From Desulfosarcina widdelii (lineage in GTDB: Bacteria; Desulfobacterota; Desulfobacteria; Desulfobacterales; Desulfosarcinaceae): a DNA stretch of 64,000 nucleotides. Under the pieces are notes generated by a model, which saw nothing but the letters and a program-made list of their open reading frames with translations, ran no database searches and was not told the DNA's origin. Below, piece by piece: positions 41,402 to 50,200 of the stretch. A program made the position numbers and the translations under genes. The stretch lies in the NCBI RefSeq assembly GCF_009688965.1, contig NZ_AP021875.1:6448001-6512000 (forward strand). Reading direction: 5' to 3'. Numbering within the stretch: the first letter of the stretch is position 1; every line of letters starts with the position of its first letter.

Positions 41402-42511
41402 TTAGAATTCTATGGCCAGTTGCGCGATGAAAGCATCTTCTTCGTCATTGTTTTCATATTCGCTGTGGGAGTATTCAACGGCCAGGTTTGTATACTTGAA
41501 GATCTCCAGGCCGAAGGTGCCCAAGTAGCGGGTCTCGGGAAGGCGATTTTGGGCATTATCCGTTCCCTGCAAGGCAACTGCGGCCGCGGCCTCTCTTTCC
41601 CCGATGGCGAAGGCGTACCCCACCTCCAAGTTCCAGGCGGAGATTTCGCCTTCATTGATCCGGGCATCGGTCCCGTCGATCCACTTGATATCATCCAGGG
41701 CAGTGATGTATTCACCGATAAACGTTATCGGACCGACACCGACGATGGCATAGGTCCCAACACCGGCGGCATACTCGTCGAGCGTCAATCCTTCCTCATC
41801 GATCACATCCCCCCAGTTGTCCGCATCCACCAGATTGTTGATGTAGCTGATCCCGGTATAGATGGTGAAGGTGTCGGTTTCCATGGTGTAGCCGGCATTG
41901 GCCCCGAAGTTGTCGATGTGATTGTCGTCTTCGCCGGCCTCGTCCACGTCGCCGTTGAAGATAAAGGCCGAACCATAGAATCCGCCGGTTTCCATGCCCA
42001 CCTGGATGGCGGATTCACGGGTTTCGGCAATTGTCTGCGTCAGCGGATCGGAGATCATGTGGGTTTCAAAGTTGCCGAAGGGGACATACATCTTCCCGGC
42101 CGTCAGATAGGCGGGAACCACGTCTTCACCGCTGAAGGTAATGGTGGCTTCATCTACAAATACATCTTCGTCGTCTTCGTATTTAAACAAGACATGTCCG
42201 AAAACATGTTTGACGACCTTGGCATTGATGCCCAGTTCCACGGAGGATACGGCAATGTCGCTTTCGTCGGTGCTGTCGCCAACTGCAGGGTCCGTGCTGA
42301 CATAGCCGGCTTCCAACTCGATAAGGCCGCTCAGGGCGATGCGTTCACTCCACTTGTCCGGCAGAATCCCGCCTTCTTTGCCCATTTTCTTTTCCAGTTG
42401 TTCAACCCGCATGGACAATTCCTCGTTGGACAGTGTTTCTGCATAAATAGTAGATGTACAAAAAACCATGCCCATAACCAGAACTGCGAATACTAAAACT
42501 CCTTTTTTCAT
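41402..42511 (-). CDS. LbtU-type siderophore porin-like outer-membrane protein
   Basis: 369 residues from ATG 42511 (AAGGAGAAG upstream; the ATG at 42559 lacks it). Signal peptide to about residue 25, then a short coiled coil (NEELSMRVEQLEKKMG), then the barrel from SERIALSGLIELEAGYVSTD. Further features: VFVDEATITFSGEDVVPAYL, AGKMYVPFGNFETHMISDPL, AIVGVGPITFIGEYITALDD and a last strand ending in Phe (DAFIAQLAIEF). The chain is strongly acidic. This layout fits the LbtU porins. Placement after cbiK under a cobalamin riboswitch suggests uptake of a metal complex or tetrapyrrole rather than a siderophore. Confidence 0.8.
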   Translation of the reverse strand: MKKGVLVFAVLVMGMVFCTSTIYAETLSNEELSMRVEQLEKKMGKEGGILPDKWSERIALSGLIELEAGYVSTDPAVGDSTDESDIAVSSVELGINAKVVKHVFGHVLFKYEDDEDVFVDEATITFSGEDVVPAYLTAGKMYVPFGNFETHMISDPLTQTIAETRESAIQVGMETGGFYGSAFIFNGDVDEAGEDDNHIDNFGANAGYTMETDTFTIYTGISYINNLVDADNWGDVIDEEGLTLDEYAAGVGTYAIVGVGPITFIGEYITALDDIKWIDGTDARINEGEISAWNLEVGYAFAIGEREAAAAVALQGTDNAQNRLPETRYLGTFGLEIFKYTNLAVEYSHSEYENNDEEDAFIAQLAIEF

Positions 42512-42624
42512 CCATCTTCTCCTTTTGAAAATAAATATTAACGACAGTATTAAAAACAATTTTAAAAAATTGTCACCGAGCTGGAGGTAAAGGCAACTCG
42601 TTCTATGTGTGTAAAATTTTAGCC

Positions 42625-43500
42625 TTAGAAATGCCCTAAAGGGCCGCCCACATGGTCTACCCAGATATCAACGAATTCAGCGAATTCAGCGGTTCCCTTG
42701 AGAATGGGGACACATTTGATGCCTGCCTGTGTGAAGATGGATTGCCAGGAGTCTTCTTCGTCGCCGGCCATGTCATTCTTGGCATGGTCACCGGCCACGG
42801 ACATGAAAGGGACCAGGTAGGCCTTTTTGATCTTTTTCTTGAGCATCATGCTTTTAATCAACTCGACATCCGGGTATCCTTCGACGGTCCCGACGAAAAT
42901 ATTGGAATCCTTGAGTTGCAGTTGAAACATCAAAGCGGCGTAAAAGGCATTGGAAGGGTGGTGGGTGCCATGCCCCATGAGCACCACGGCCTCGTTCTTT
43001 TCCCGTTTTTTCGGAAGGGTCGCCAAAATGGCATCCACGGTACGCTCCATGTCTTTTTGGGTGGCCATTAGGGGGTAACCCAAAATTACCTTCTGGAATC
43101 CGTCCATGCTCTTGAAAGCGCCTACTGTTTTTCGCAAGTCATGGTACTCCGCACCGCCGATAGTATGCAGGGATTGGACGGCAACATGGGTAAACTTCTC
43201 GTCCAGCATTTTGGCAAGAGCAACTTCAGGTGAGTCCAGTTGCTTTCCCTGTTTGGCGAGTTTCTCACGGATGATATGAGAGGTGTAGGCCCAGCGCACG
43301 GGAATGCTTGGGTAGGCGGCCTTAACCTTTTTGTCTATATTTTCGAAGGAAACCTGCGCCGACGCTTCGCTGGATCCAAAAGCGACTAATAAAATACCGA
43401 CCTTTTTTGGGTCCTTGTGTCCATGTCCGCTGGACGCCAAGGCAATACCAGCTGTTAGAAAAACACTCATAACCAAAACCATCCAACTCCACTTTTTCAT
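42625..43500 (-). CDS. cbiK: periplasmic sirohydrochlorin cobaltochelatase
   Basis: 291 residues with a signal peptide (IALASSGHGHKDP after cleavage), like CbiK-P of Desulfovibrio. The chelatase fold is visible: VGILLVAFGSSEASAQVSFE, then HVAVQSLHTIGGAEYHDLRK, AVVLMGHGTHHPSNAFYAAL with metal-ligand His, and YLVPFMSVAGDHAKNDMAGD with the second His and Glu-Glu. It inserts cobalt (or iron) into sirohydrochlorin; the exported form is thought to serve metal or heme handling outside the cytoplasm. It is controlled by the cobalamin riboswitch and terminator upstream and precedes the porin gene. Confidence 0.92.
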   Translation of the reverse strand: MKKWSWMVLVMSVFLTAGIALASSGHGHKDPKKVGILLVAFGSSEASAQVSFENIDKKVKAAYPSIPVRWAYTSHIIREKLAKQGKQLDSPEVALAKMLDEKFTHVAVQSLHTIGGAEYHDLRKTVGAFKSMDGFQKVILGYPLMATQKDMERTVDAILATLPKKREKNEAVVLMGHGTHHPSNAFYAALMFQLQLKDSNIFVGTVEGYPDVELIKSMMLKKKIKKAYLVPFMSVAGDHAKNDMAGDEEDSWQSIFTQAGIKCVPILKGTAEFAEFVDIWVDHVGGPLGHF

Positions 43501-43545
43501 GATTTACGCCTCCATTAAGATAATTGTGTGTGATGCCCCATGGCA

Positions 43546-43583
43546 TAAAAAAACCCTTCATGCAGAAAGTAGCATGAAGGGTT
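43546..43583 (-). terminator. terminator hairpin of the cobalamin riboswitch
   Basis: Minus-strand RNA has a perfect 12-base stem (43552-43563 with 43572-43583), an 8-base loop, and a run of seven U (43546-43553). It lies between the riboswitch and cbiK, so it is probably the expression platform: B12 binding would favour it and stop transcription. Confidence 0.88.
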
Positions 43584-43629
43584 GCACCCAGTTTTCTTGG
43601 CCCAATCAAATATGTTACCGTCCCCTTCC

Positions 43630-43815
43630 ATCGGGGGAATTACGGCTTTCCTAAAGGCAGGTCTTCTGGCTTTCGGATCGTCCTACTTTCCGCGCCTTCC
43701 CATTTCGTTCACCATCGAAACAGTGGCATTACGGATTTCGTCCCCGATTACAGCGGCGGGACCGCTCCCGATTCAAACGGGATTCCCTATTAAGCCCCTG
43801 ATGGGCACCTTACGA
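43630..43815 (-). ncRNA. cobalamin riboswitch
   Basis: Read on the minus strand: AGGTGCCCATCAGGGGCTTA at the 5' start, AATAGGGAA, GCGGTCCCGCCGCTGTAA, GCCACTG, GGGAAGGCGCGG, the B12 box AGCCAGAAGACCTGCC (43656-43671) and a closing AATTCCCC. These are the core elements of the class I cobalamin aptamer in their usual order. It controls cbiK and the porin by transcription termination. Confidence 0.93.
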
Positions 43816-44337
43816 GAATAAGTTCATATCCAATTGAATTGTCCTTGTCAATTGTTTGTCTTTTTTATTAAGGATTGCGCCCCTGTGTGAGGGCCTTTAT
43901 CGTGTTTGTTGTAAACCCTGAAGAATGGTTTTTCATGCCTTATAAGACGATAATCATTTGAAATCATAGAAGACACTTGGCCAGTCTTCGAATTTCCAAA
44001 AAAATGGGTGATGCCAGTCCTTGCATGAAGATGATATTGATAGATAATCGAAATTTCATCAGGTTGTAACGCGGATGCTTCTTCGGGAGTTAATTCGAAT
44101 AAAGGTACTTTTACTCCAAATCATATTAAAGATTAATTGAGATAATCCCACGTATTGCCTAACTTGAGATAGGTAAATGGATACCTGCCTATCACGCCCG
44201 TCTCGAAAATGTGCTATTACCAACAGCTACTTGGTGGTATCGTGAGTACGAGCACCCCAGGGATAGGTACCCATAAAGTAAGGGTTTCCAGTCCTAATAC
44301 TGATTCCAGTTACCAATTTCCTGGTTAAACCTTTTAA
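43816..44337. other. intergenic upstream of the riboswitch, with border repeat
   Basis: No gene seen. It holds the AACTTGAGATAGGTAAATGG repeat (from 44161), the related GGGATAGGTACCCATAAAG at 44261, and must contain the promoter of the riboswitch transcript, though no clear -35/-10 pair stands out. Confidence 0.5.
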
Positions 44338-44955
44338 TCACAGCGCCGCCAGATCCAATGCCACAGGCACCCACCGGTCATCGGCCGACGCCCGCTCATA
44401 AACCCGCAGATAGGTTTTGGAACCCACCACCTGCATGCTATCACTGATCGCCTCCATGGCCTTGAGCCAGTTGGAATCATCGATGGCCAGGCGGCGTAAA
44501 CCAATGATCCGTCCGGTATTGAGCTTGCCCTCTTTGTCCACCTGGAAGGCGTCCATGACAATGGTCTTGATTTCGTCCCGGCTGCCCTCGGCCCAGGCGG
44601 TGATGCACTCGTCAATGAGGGCCTTGGCCGCCTTGAGACGCTCGTCAAAGGTCAGGTGCTCGTTGATGGCAATCTGGACCTTGAGCCGGCCGTCGAAAGA
44701 GACCAGACTGGTATTGCCTTTGCGGCCGCCTAAAACGACATCGTACTTTTCGGCAGACAGATCCACGAACGCCTGTACATCGCCCATGGCCCGGGCCTTG
44801 AACTCCACCATGGCCTTCTGAAGATTCTTGGCCGCATCGACAATCTCGTTCACCAGATCATGGCGCTCCCGGTCGATCTCCGGGATCATGGTTTTGGGTA
44901 CCAGACGCCCGCGGGCGTCCATCATGAAATCGTCCATCTTCAATGTTTCGGACAT
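44338..44955 (-). CDS. DUF3164 phage protein
   Basis: 205 residues from ATG 44955 (AAGGAGGACAGTC upstream). MSETLKMDDFMMDARGRLVP, then ERHDLVNEIVDAAKNLQKAM and YDVVLGGRKGNTSLVSFDGR match DUF3164, a constant member of Mu-like early regions. It may bind DNA or aid replication; no enzyme motif is seen. Its start overlaps the previous gene by 16 bases. It is the last early gene before the PAS-cbiK block. Confidence 0.85.
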   Translation of the reverse strand: MSETLKMDDFMMDARGRLVPKTMIPEIDRERHDLVNEIVDAAKNLQKAMVEFKARAMGDVQAFVDLSAEKYDVVLGGRKGNTSLVSFDGRLKVQIAINEHLTFDERLKAAKALIDECITAWAEGSRDEIKTIVMDAFQVDKEGKLNTGRIIGLRRLAIDDSNWLKAMEAISDSMQVVGSKTYLRVYERASADDRWVPVALDLAAL

Positions 44956-45245
44956 GACTGTCCTCCTTGTGAAAGACGCTGCCTGCGCCGTTGTCTGTCG
45001 ATCCAGTTCTGGCGGGAGAGCACCGACACGGCCACATTCCGGCAGGTGTCGACACTGATCACCAGATCCCAATCCGGATGCCAGTACAACGCCAGACGCT
45101 TGTAGGGCCGGCCATCCTCGAGCTGGAACACCCGGCAATCCTGCAACGGAACGCTCTCCTCGATGATGGCCTGTACCGTCGGCTCGAGCGGTTCCCCTCC
45201 AACCCGGATGCGCCAGTTATCGCAAAAATGCTTCGATAACTGCAT
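44940..45245 (-). CDS. Mu-like early-region protein, unknown
   Basis: 101 residues; its ATG overlaps the GemA stop (TAATG). It has a Trp/Tyr-rich beta segment (FQLEDGRPYKRLALYWHPDW, then DLVISVDTCRNVAVSVLS) and a basic tail (NWIDRQRRRQRLSQGG). No family recognised. Overlaps on both sides show it belongs to the early operon. Confidence 0.7.
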   Translation of the reverse strand: MQLSKHFCDNWRIRVGGEPLEPTVQAIIEESVPLQDCRVFQLEDGRPYKRLALYWHPDWDLVISVDTCRNVAVSVLSRQNWIDRQRRRQRLSQGGQSCPKH

Positions 45246-45649
45246 TACCGTCCAGCCTCGGCCCGCTTGCGTTTCTGATGATAACTCAACGCCGCCACCA
45301 GCTTGTGCAGCTGTTTGGCGTCCAGCCAGCGGTAAGTAGGAATGCCGAACATGTTACGGGCCATGCCGTTGACATACTTTTCGGTCAAGCCCAGCTCATT
45401 GCAGATGGCCGATATCTTGGCGATCAGCCGGGTCTTGCTTCCGGCCGGGCGATAAAACTTCGTATCCGGAACAAACCCCAGACGCTTAAAATGATCGAGC
45501 ACGGCAACGAAAGTGCGGTCATTGAGATCACGGCTGCTCTGGGCGCCGTTACCATAAGTACCCAGGATATCCAGGTACTCGGCATCGGTCAGACCCAGCC
45601 GGGATTTGGCAACATGAATGAGGGCTTTTTTGCCCTTGCTGATGGTCAT
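45245..45649 (-). CDS. gemA: GemA (Mu gp16) family protein
   Basis: 134 residues. GKKALIHVAKSRLGLTDAEY, then LDILGTYGNGAQSSRDLNDR, VLDHFKRLGFVPDTKF and the C-terminal domain (KISAICNELGLTEKYVNGMA, RNMFGIPTYRWLDAKQLHKL) match the GemA/gp16 family. In Mu it alters host gene expression and DNA supercoiling in the early phase. It lies between the winged-helix protein and the 101-residue protein in the early operon. Confidence 0.9.
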   Translation of the reverse strand: MTISKGKKALIHVAKSRLGLTDAEYLDILGTYGNGAQSSRDLNDRTFVAVLDHFKRLGFVPDTKFYRPAGSKTRLIAKISAICNELGLTEKYVNGMARNMFGIPTYRWLDAKQLHKLVAALSYHQKRKRAEAGR

Positions 45650-45654
45650 GGGTA

Positions 45655-46227
45655 TTACTCCTCCTCGATAGCGGCAACGGCAGCGACAGCCCTGTCCAAA
45701 CTCTCCCGAACCGACGAAAGCGCCTCTTCGGCCAGGGCCTTGGCTTCGCGCAGCCTTTTCAACTTCTCGGCGTTGGCTTCGTTTCTGAGCAGGTTGGGAC
45801 CCGGATCGTGGATCATCATGAATTTGGCCGGCGCAAGACCCGGCCTTTCGATCCGGCGCAAGACTCCGCGCTTAACCAAAACTCGCAGGTATTCCCGGGC
45901 GGTGGACTTAGTGACACGACAATTGGCTACCAGATCGTTGATCGTTACACTGCCGCTCCGGTTGGCCCGGATCAGCTTGAACATGCAACGGGTCTTATCA
46001 GCCGGCCGCACCTCGTACTCCCGGTCCCGATAAGAAAGCAGCCCCGGTTTAATACGCACCACTTCACCGCGCTTCAAAAAGTCCAGCATGGCTTTGTAGA
46101 GCCGTCTTCTCTCACCACCGGAAACCATGTCCAACCGCAGGGCGATGTCGTCATAGGTAAACGTCTCCCTGTCTTTTAGATCGATGCGCATGATGTCCCG
46201 GATCTGCTGGGCGAATGTCTTTGCCAT
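45655..46227 (-). CDS. winged-helix protein of the Mu-like early operon
   Basis: 190 residues. Two HTH-like segments: FTYDDIALRLDMVSGGERRR, then LYKAMLDFLKRGEVVRI; and SVTINDLVANCRVTKSTARE, then YLRVLVKRGVLRRIERPG. The C-terminus is a coiled coil (NEANAEKLKRLREAKALAEE). This tandem winged-helix form is frequent between B and gemA in delta-proteobacterial Mu-like phages; the function is not established. It starts 9 bases after the B-like gene's stop. Confidence 0.7.
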   Translation of the reverse strand: MAKTFAQQIRDIMRIDLKDRETFTYDDIALRLDMVSGGERRRLYKAMLDFLKRGEVVRIKPGLLSYRDREYEVRPADKTRCMFKLIRANRSGSVTINDLVANCRVTKSTAREYLRVLVKRGVLRRIERPGLAPAKFMMIHDPGPNLLRNEANAEKLKRLREAKALAEEALSSVRESLDRAVAAVAAIEEE

Positions 46228-46236
46228 GGCAACCTC

Positions 46237-46986
46237 TTATCTTTTGGCCCACCTGATGGCGGAGTCGACCGCGCTCTTGGCAATCTCCGGGGTGACCTCC
46301 CCGGTGTTTTTGGCATTGGCATACTGAACCGAATACAGCAGCGCCCGTTTGACCAAACGGAAATTGCCGTCCGTAGTCCTTTTGGTTCGGGTGCGGTGCA
46401 AGATGGCAGCAATGTCCGCACCCATGCGGATACCGGCGGCCTCCCGGGCATAGATGATCACGTCGCTGGGCTTCATGGGGGTGAACATCACCGGCCGGAA
46501 CGTGCGCGTCCAGACCCGCTCGTTTCTCTGCATGAACGGGATCAGCTTGCTCTCGCCGATCAGAATGATCGGGCACATGGTCATGCGGGTGATGTCCCGC
46601 ATCAGCTCCAAATGCATGTTTTTGAGCCGGTCGACCTCATCGATGAAGATGACAGTTTCGGGATTGTCATAAAGATGATCGACGATATCGCGAAAGCAGG
46701 GGCCTTTTCTGTGGGCGATATCCTCCATGCCCAGCTCGCGGCATAAGTCTCTCAAGAACTCCAGCTCGGAGGAATACCAGATGGCCGTGGACTCCAGGTA
46801 AACCGTATGCTTGTGATTGGCGTGGTACCATTTAACGCTTTCGGACTTGCCCAGCCCGGCGCCGCCGCAGATCACACCGAATCGGCCCTCGCCGAGATCC
46901 ATGCGGATATCGTCCATCATTAGAACGACATTACGAACGTTCTGGGTCTGAATGAATTGCGATCGGGACATATTCAATGCAGCCAT
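46237..46986 (-). CDS. MuB-like AAA ATPase, target-DNA protein
   Basis: 249 residues. Walker A VICGGAGLGKSESVKWYH, Walker B ETVIFIDEVDRLKNMHLELM, sensor region TMCPIILIGESKLIPFMQ and an arginine (RNERVWTRTF), then a lid domain (SDVIIYAREAAGIRMGADIA). This is the AAA+ ATPase of Mu/Tn7/IS21-type systems that binds target DNA and stimulates the transposase. GGAGTCCCC precedes the ATG. It is separated from transposase A by the 139-residue regulator-like gene. Confidence 0.9.
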   Translation of the reverse strand: MAALNMSRSQFIQTQNVRNVVLMMDDIRMDLGEGRFGVICGGAGLGKSESVKWYHANHKHTVYLESTAIWYSSELEFLRDLCRELGMEDIAHRKGPCFRDIVDHLYDNPETVIFIDEVDRLKNMHLELMRDITRMTMCPIILIGESKLIPFMQRNERVWTRTFRPVMFTPMKPSDVIIYAREAAGIRMGADIAAILHRTRTKRTTDGNFRLVKRALLYSVQYANAKNTGEVTPEIAKSAVDSAIRWAKR

Positions 46987-46997
46987 GGGGACTCCTT

Positions 46998-47417
46998 TCA
47001 GTTCCGATTCATCAAGAGCGCCTGCTTGCGCTGCCTCATCTCATGGATGGCTTCCTGCAGCTTGCCGATGGCGATCTGACGGATCTGGTCGGAAGTGGCC
47101 ACCCGGGCGCCCTCGGGGCCGATGATCACCTCGGCCGGCAAGAGACTGCCGGTGATGTGATGGATGGCGAACAGGTAGTAGGCCGGGATTGGGTACTGGC
47201 GCGGCTTGCTCAGGTAGTGATTGAACATGTGCAAACTGAGCGGTTTGCGGCAGAGCGAAGGATCCGCGTCGGCACCATCGACGCTGCGACTAAAATAGTC
47301 GTTGATGGCATCCACCACCTGGTCGCGGCTCAGGTCGGTTTTGCGGATGGCCTGTTTGATGGCGAGGGCAACAGCCTCGCAGGCCTCGAACTCGTTTTTT
47401 TCGGGTTGCTGGTTCAT
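46998..47417 (-). CDS. regulator-like phage protein, paralog of 50764-51189
   Basis: 139 residues, GGAGGACAGT before ATG. AIKQAIRKTDLSRDQVVDAI, then PLSLHMFNHYLSKPRQYPIP and AYYLFAIHHITGSLLPAEVI resemble DVRASGLSREQIVDRMNMFA, then RLTIEIFEKWLNPNDLKRQI in the protein at 50764. Both look like small HTH-containing proteins that bracket transposase A. Function unknown; this one lies between A and B. Confidence 0.7.
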   Translation of the reverse strand: MNQQPEKNEFEACEAVALAIKQAIRKTDLSRDQVVDAINDYFSRSVDGADADPSLCRKPLSLHMFNHYLSKPRQYPIPAYYLFAIHHITGSLLPAEVIIGPEGARVATSDQIRQIAIGKLQEAIHEMRQRKQALLMNRN

Positions 47418-47429
47418 ACTGTCCTCCTG

Positions 47430-49553
47430 TTACATGGCCTCGGTCATGACGATCTCGTTGGTGCGCACCTGCTCCCAGTAGCCGCTCTCCTCCAATCTCA
47501 TGTACTGGGGAGTCTGCTCGAAGTAGCGCATGAAGGCGGCCCACTTTTTAGGGATCATCACGCCGCGGGCGTCGAAGCGGACCAGCTGTTCGTAGCGGTC
47601 GGGCTCGTCGAGCTGGTCCAGGCCGATAAATGGTTTGGGAGTTTCTCGATCCTGACGGTCAAAGTATTGGGCCGCTTCCTTCTCGATGAGCCGTTCGTCG
47701 GCCTTGGTGAGCTTTTTGGGCTCGGGCTCTTTGACCGGTCCGGTGGCCGTGACCCCGTCCCGGGCCAGACGCTTTTGATGGGCCGGCAGGATCTCGGACT
47801 CCAAAAGTTTTCTGGAAAGGCCGCCGGCAATCTTCTCCTGGCGGCGCTTGATCTCGCAGTATTGGGAGAGCAGTTCCCGGTCCTGATCGGTACCCAGGTA
47901 ATTGGCCATGGGGTGGACCTGGTCCTGCTCCGGGGCCATGCAAAGAAAGTTGCCGTCCTCATAGACGGCGATGTAACCTGGATCCTGAAGATCGTAGCGG
48001 ACTTCCACTTTATGATGGCGGCCGTAAAGTTCGTCGTGATAATAGTACCGTCCCATGTGGGAGATGCGGCTGGCCCGGATCACGGCATCCTTTTTGGCCC
48101 ACATCAACGCGGTGAGAGCCACCGGATCTACTCCATCACCCCGTTCTGGTTCGAACAAATCCTTGGGCGCCCAGCCCTTGAGATACTTGCTGCGCGGCTG
48201 GGGCCGGGAGACGTACTCGTCGAACCAGGCCGCCACAACACGGTGAGCCATCTCCAGGGTGACGGTTTCTCCGCCGACCACTTTCTCGTAGACTTTGCGG
48301 TGCAGCTTTTCTCCACGGTTCAGCCGGGGAGGTTTCTTTTCGATGCTGGTGCCGGTATAGGAAGGGGACTTACGCTCCAGTTCGGCCAGGGTGCCGAAAA
48401 AACGCTCAACGGTTTTTGACTGACCGTGATACGCCCAGGCGAACACGGTCTGAATGCCCAACTGCTGGTACAACCCGTGCAGTCCGGACTGCTCCAGGTC
48501 GGTATTCTCGAAATATTTGGATCGGAAGGCCTTGCCGTTGTCGAGATAAATTACACGGGGGAGCTTACCTAAAACCAGTATGGCCCGTCGCAAAGCTGCA
48601 GAAATGGCTGCCGTGTTCTCCGTGGGCATGATCTCCCAGCCGCAGGGATAATTGGAGCGCATATCGAAAAAGGTGATCAAAATCATGCGCTGGGGCTTGC
48701 CGGTCCACGGATTGAGGATGTTGAAATTGAGTTTGTGGCCGTCGGCCACAAGAACGTCGCCCACTCGGATCAGATCGGGATCGCGCTCGATGGCCAGACA
48801 GCACTCGTCGTTCCACCGTTTTTTACCGCCGCGCTGAAAACACCAGATATCGTAATTGTGGGTTTTGAAATCCTGCAGCCAGCGCCGGTACGTCGAAGGG
48901 CTATGGCCGTTGTCGATCCCTGCCGCGGACATGCGCTGTGTCGCCTCCCGGATAATCTCGGTAACCAGCAGGGCGTTGGGATGCAAGGCCACTTCTAACA
49001 AGATCCTGGCCTGCTGTGCGGTTACGATGGATTGGCCCCGTTTCCACTTGCCGCGCTGGTCGGAAAGACTGCCGCCATCACGAAGGGTGCGCTTCCAGCC
49101 CTCGATGGTCTTCCATGAGACCTCCCCCAAAACGCTATAGATTTGTTGCAGAATCAGGCCGCTATTATAGGCCAGCACAAAGTTCTCACGGGCCTTGGCC
49201 TTGTTGCCGTGTCCGGCGGCATCCAGGGTGCGCAGGTAGTGCAATAGCAGGTCGGTTTTGGCTGAGAACTTTTCTCGCTGGCTATCGTCCATAGTCGTGA
49301 GACTGGGTGATTTGGGGGCAGGGACGGGGACGGTGGAGAGTGAAGGAGAGGGGCGTTCGGTCGAATGTTTATAATAAAGGTGACGGACTTTTTTTGGAAC
49401 TTCATCCAAAATATAGTCTTTTTGATTTCCTCCGCTTCCTTTTCTAATAAGAAATGGCCAGTTTTCTTTTACAGCGATTCTGGCGACGGATCTTGGAGTA
49501 ATACCGAGCAGTTTCGCGATTTGTCGCTTAGTGATGGTAGATACATCCGCCAT
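47430..49553 (-). CDS. Mu-type DDE transposase A
   Basis: 707 residues from ATG 49553 (GGAAGA upstream). N-terminal Mu-type HTH (TKRQIAKLLGITPRSVARIA) binds DNA ends; then the helical Ibeta/Igamma-like region; then the RNase-H fold with catalytic Asp271 (DVLVADGHKLNFNIL), Asp338 (VIYLDNGKAF) and Glu383 (QSKTVERFFGTLAE). The C-terminal Mu barrel and the B-contact tail follow. Length and motifs agree with MuA, and no frame break is visible, so the transposase could be active. It carries out strand transfer of phage ends with the B ATPase. Confidence 0.93.
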   Translation of the reverse strand: MADVSTITKRQIAKLLGITPRSVARIAVKENWPFLIRKGSGGNQKDYILDEVPKKVRHLYYKHSTERPSPSLSTVPVPAPKSPSLTTMDDSQREKFSAKTDLLLHYLRTLDAAGHGNKAKARENFVLAYNSGLILQQIYSVLGEVSWKTIEGWKRTLRDGGSLSDQRGKWKRGQSIVTAQQARILLEVALHPNALLVTEIIREATQRMSAAGIDNGHSPSTYRRWLQDFKTHNYDIWCFQRGGKKRWNDECCLAIERDPDLIRVGDVLVADGHKLNFNILNPWTGKPQRMILITFFDMRSNYPCGWEIMPTENTAAISAALRRAILVLGKLPRVIYLDNGKAFRSKYFENTDLEQSGLHGLYQQLGIQTVFAWAYHGQSKTVERFFGTLAELERKSPSYTGTSIEKKPPRLNRGEKLHRKVYEKVVGGETVTLEMAHRVVAAWFDEYVSRPQPRSKYLKGWAPKDLFEPERGDGVDPVALTALMWAKKDAVIRASRISHMGRYYYHDELYGRHHKVEVRYDLQDPGYIAVYEDGNFLCMAPEQDQVHPMANYLGTDQDRELLSQYCEIKRRQEKIAGGLSRKLLESEILPAHQKRLARDGVTATGPVKEPEPKKLTKADERLIEKEAAQYFDRQDRETPKPFIGLDQLDEPDRYEQLVRFDARGVMIPKKWAAFMRYFEQTPQYMRLEESGYWEQVRTNEIVMTEAM

Positions 49554-49554
49554 T

Positions 49555-50160
49555 TTAATCTTCCAAAAGATTAAGCAATCCCTGCAGACGGGCGCGCAGT
49601 TCGTTCCTGACGGCTCTGGAGATCTTATTTGAGCGGGCTTCGCGAACATGCTCGATAAGCTGCCACACCAGTTCCTTGAGGTAATCGGGCATGGTTTTTG
49701 ACTGGCGAGTCTTGTCCTGTTCGGACTTTGCCCGCTTCCGGATCTGTTCGCCGAGAATGTCAGCTACCACCTTGGCCACGTGAGATGCGGTCACCTTGCC
49801 GTCAGGGGCCGTGTCGACAATCATCTCCCAAACTTCTATCTGCCGGGTCTCCTCCAGCTTGGATAGTGGGAGAACGTGCGACTCCCTGGCAGGAAGGATT
49901 TCAATTTGTGCGTAATTACGCACATTCTCAAATATCGATGCGGCCTCGATGTGCTGATAGGCGGTCCTTCTGGCGATATCGAAACGATCGCGAACATATT
50001 TTTCGAAGGTGTCGTGAGTCTCGCGGTAAAGGCGTTCATCCCGGATGGATCTCAACGCCATACCCACAGTGACAAATGCCGACAGATTTTTTTCCACAAT
50101 GGCTTCCAGTTCATTGCGTCGATCGATCTCCTGCCGGGTGATTGGCTCGGTGATTTCCAT
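49555..50160 (-). CDS. helical early phage protein, unknown
   Basis: 201 residues. NELEAIVEKNLSAFVTVGMA, then LRSIRDERLYRETHDTFEKY and VRDRFDIARRTAYQHIEAAS look like the HTH-bearing segment that is common in Mu-like and plasmid proteins related to ParB-like partition factors. The C-terminus is basic and helical (RAVRNELRARLQGLLNLLED). It ends one base before the transposase start, so the two are translationally linked. Function is unknown. Confidence 0.7.
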   Translation of the reverse strand: MEITEPITRQEIDRRNELEAIVEKNLSAFVTVGMALRSIRDERLYRETHDTFEKYVRDRFDIARRTAYQHIEAASIFENVRNYAQIEILPARESHVLPLSKLEETRQIEVWEMIVDTAPDGKVTASHVAKVVADILGEQIRKRAKSEQDKTRQSKTMPDYLKELVWQLIEHVREARSNKISRAVRNELRARLQGLLNLLED

Positions 50161-50200
50161 ATTCTCAGCCTCTATTAATAAAGGTGTCCCTGTTGATCGC

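Noticed and set aside
43630..43815. Structured DNA upstream of cbiK as an insertion-sequence end
   Set aside because: The order of conserved blocks is that of a cobalamin riboswitch, including the B12 box, and a terminator follows. No transposase is present.
46977..48419. 480-codon open frame on the plus strand across transposase A and the B region
   Set aside because: It is antisense to the clear transposase reading frame, has no ribosome site and no recognisable domain. Its length comes from the high-GC codon bias of the true gene.
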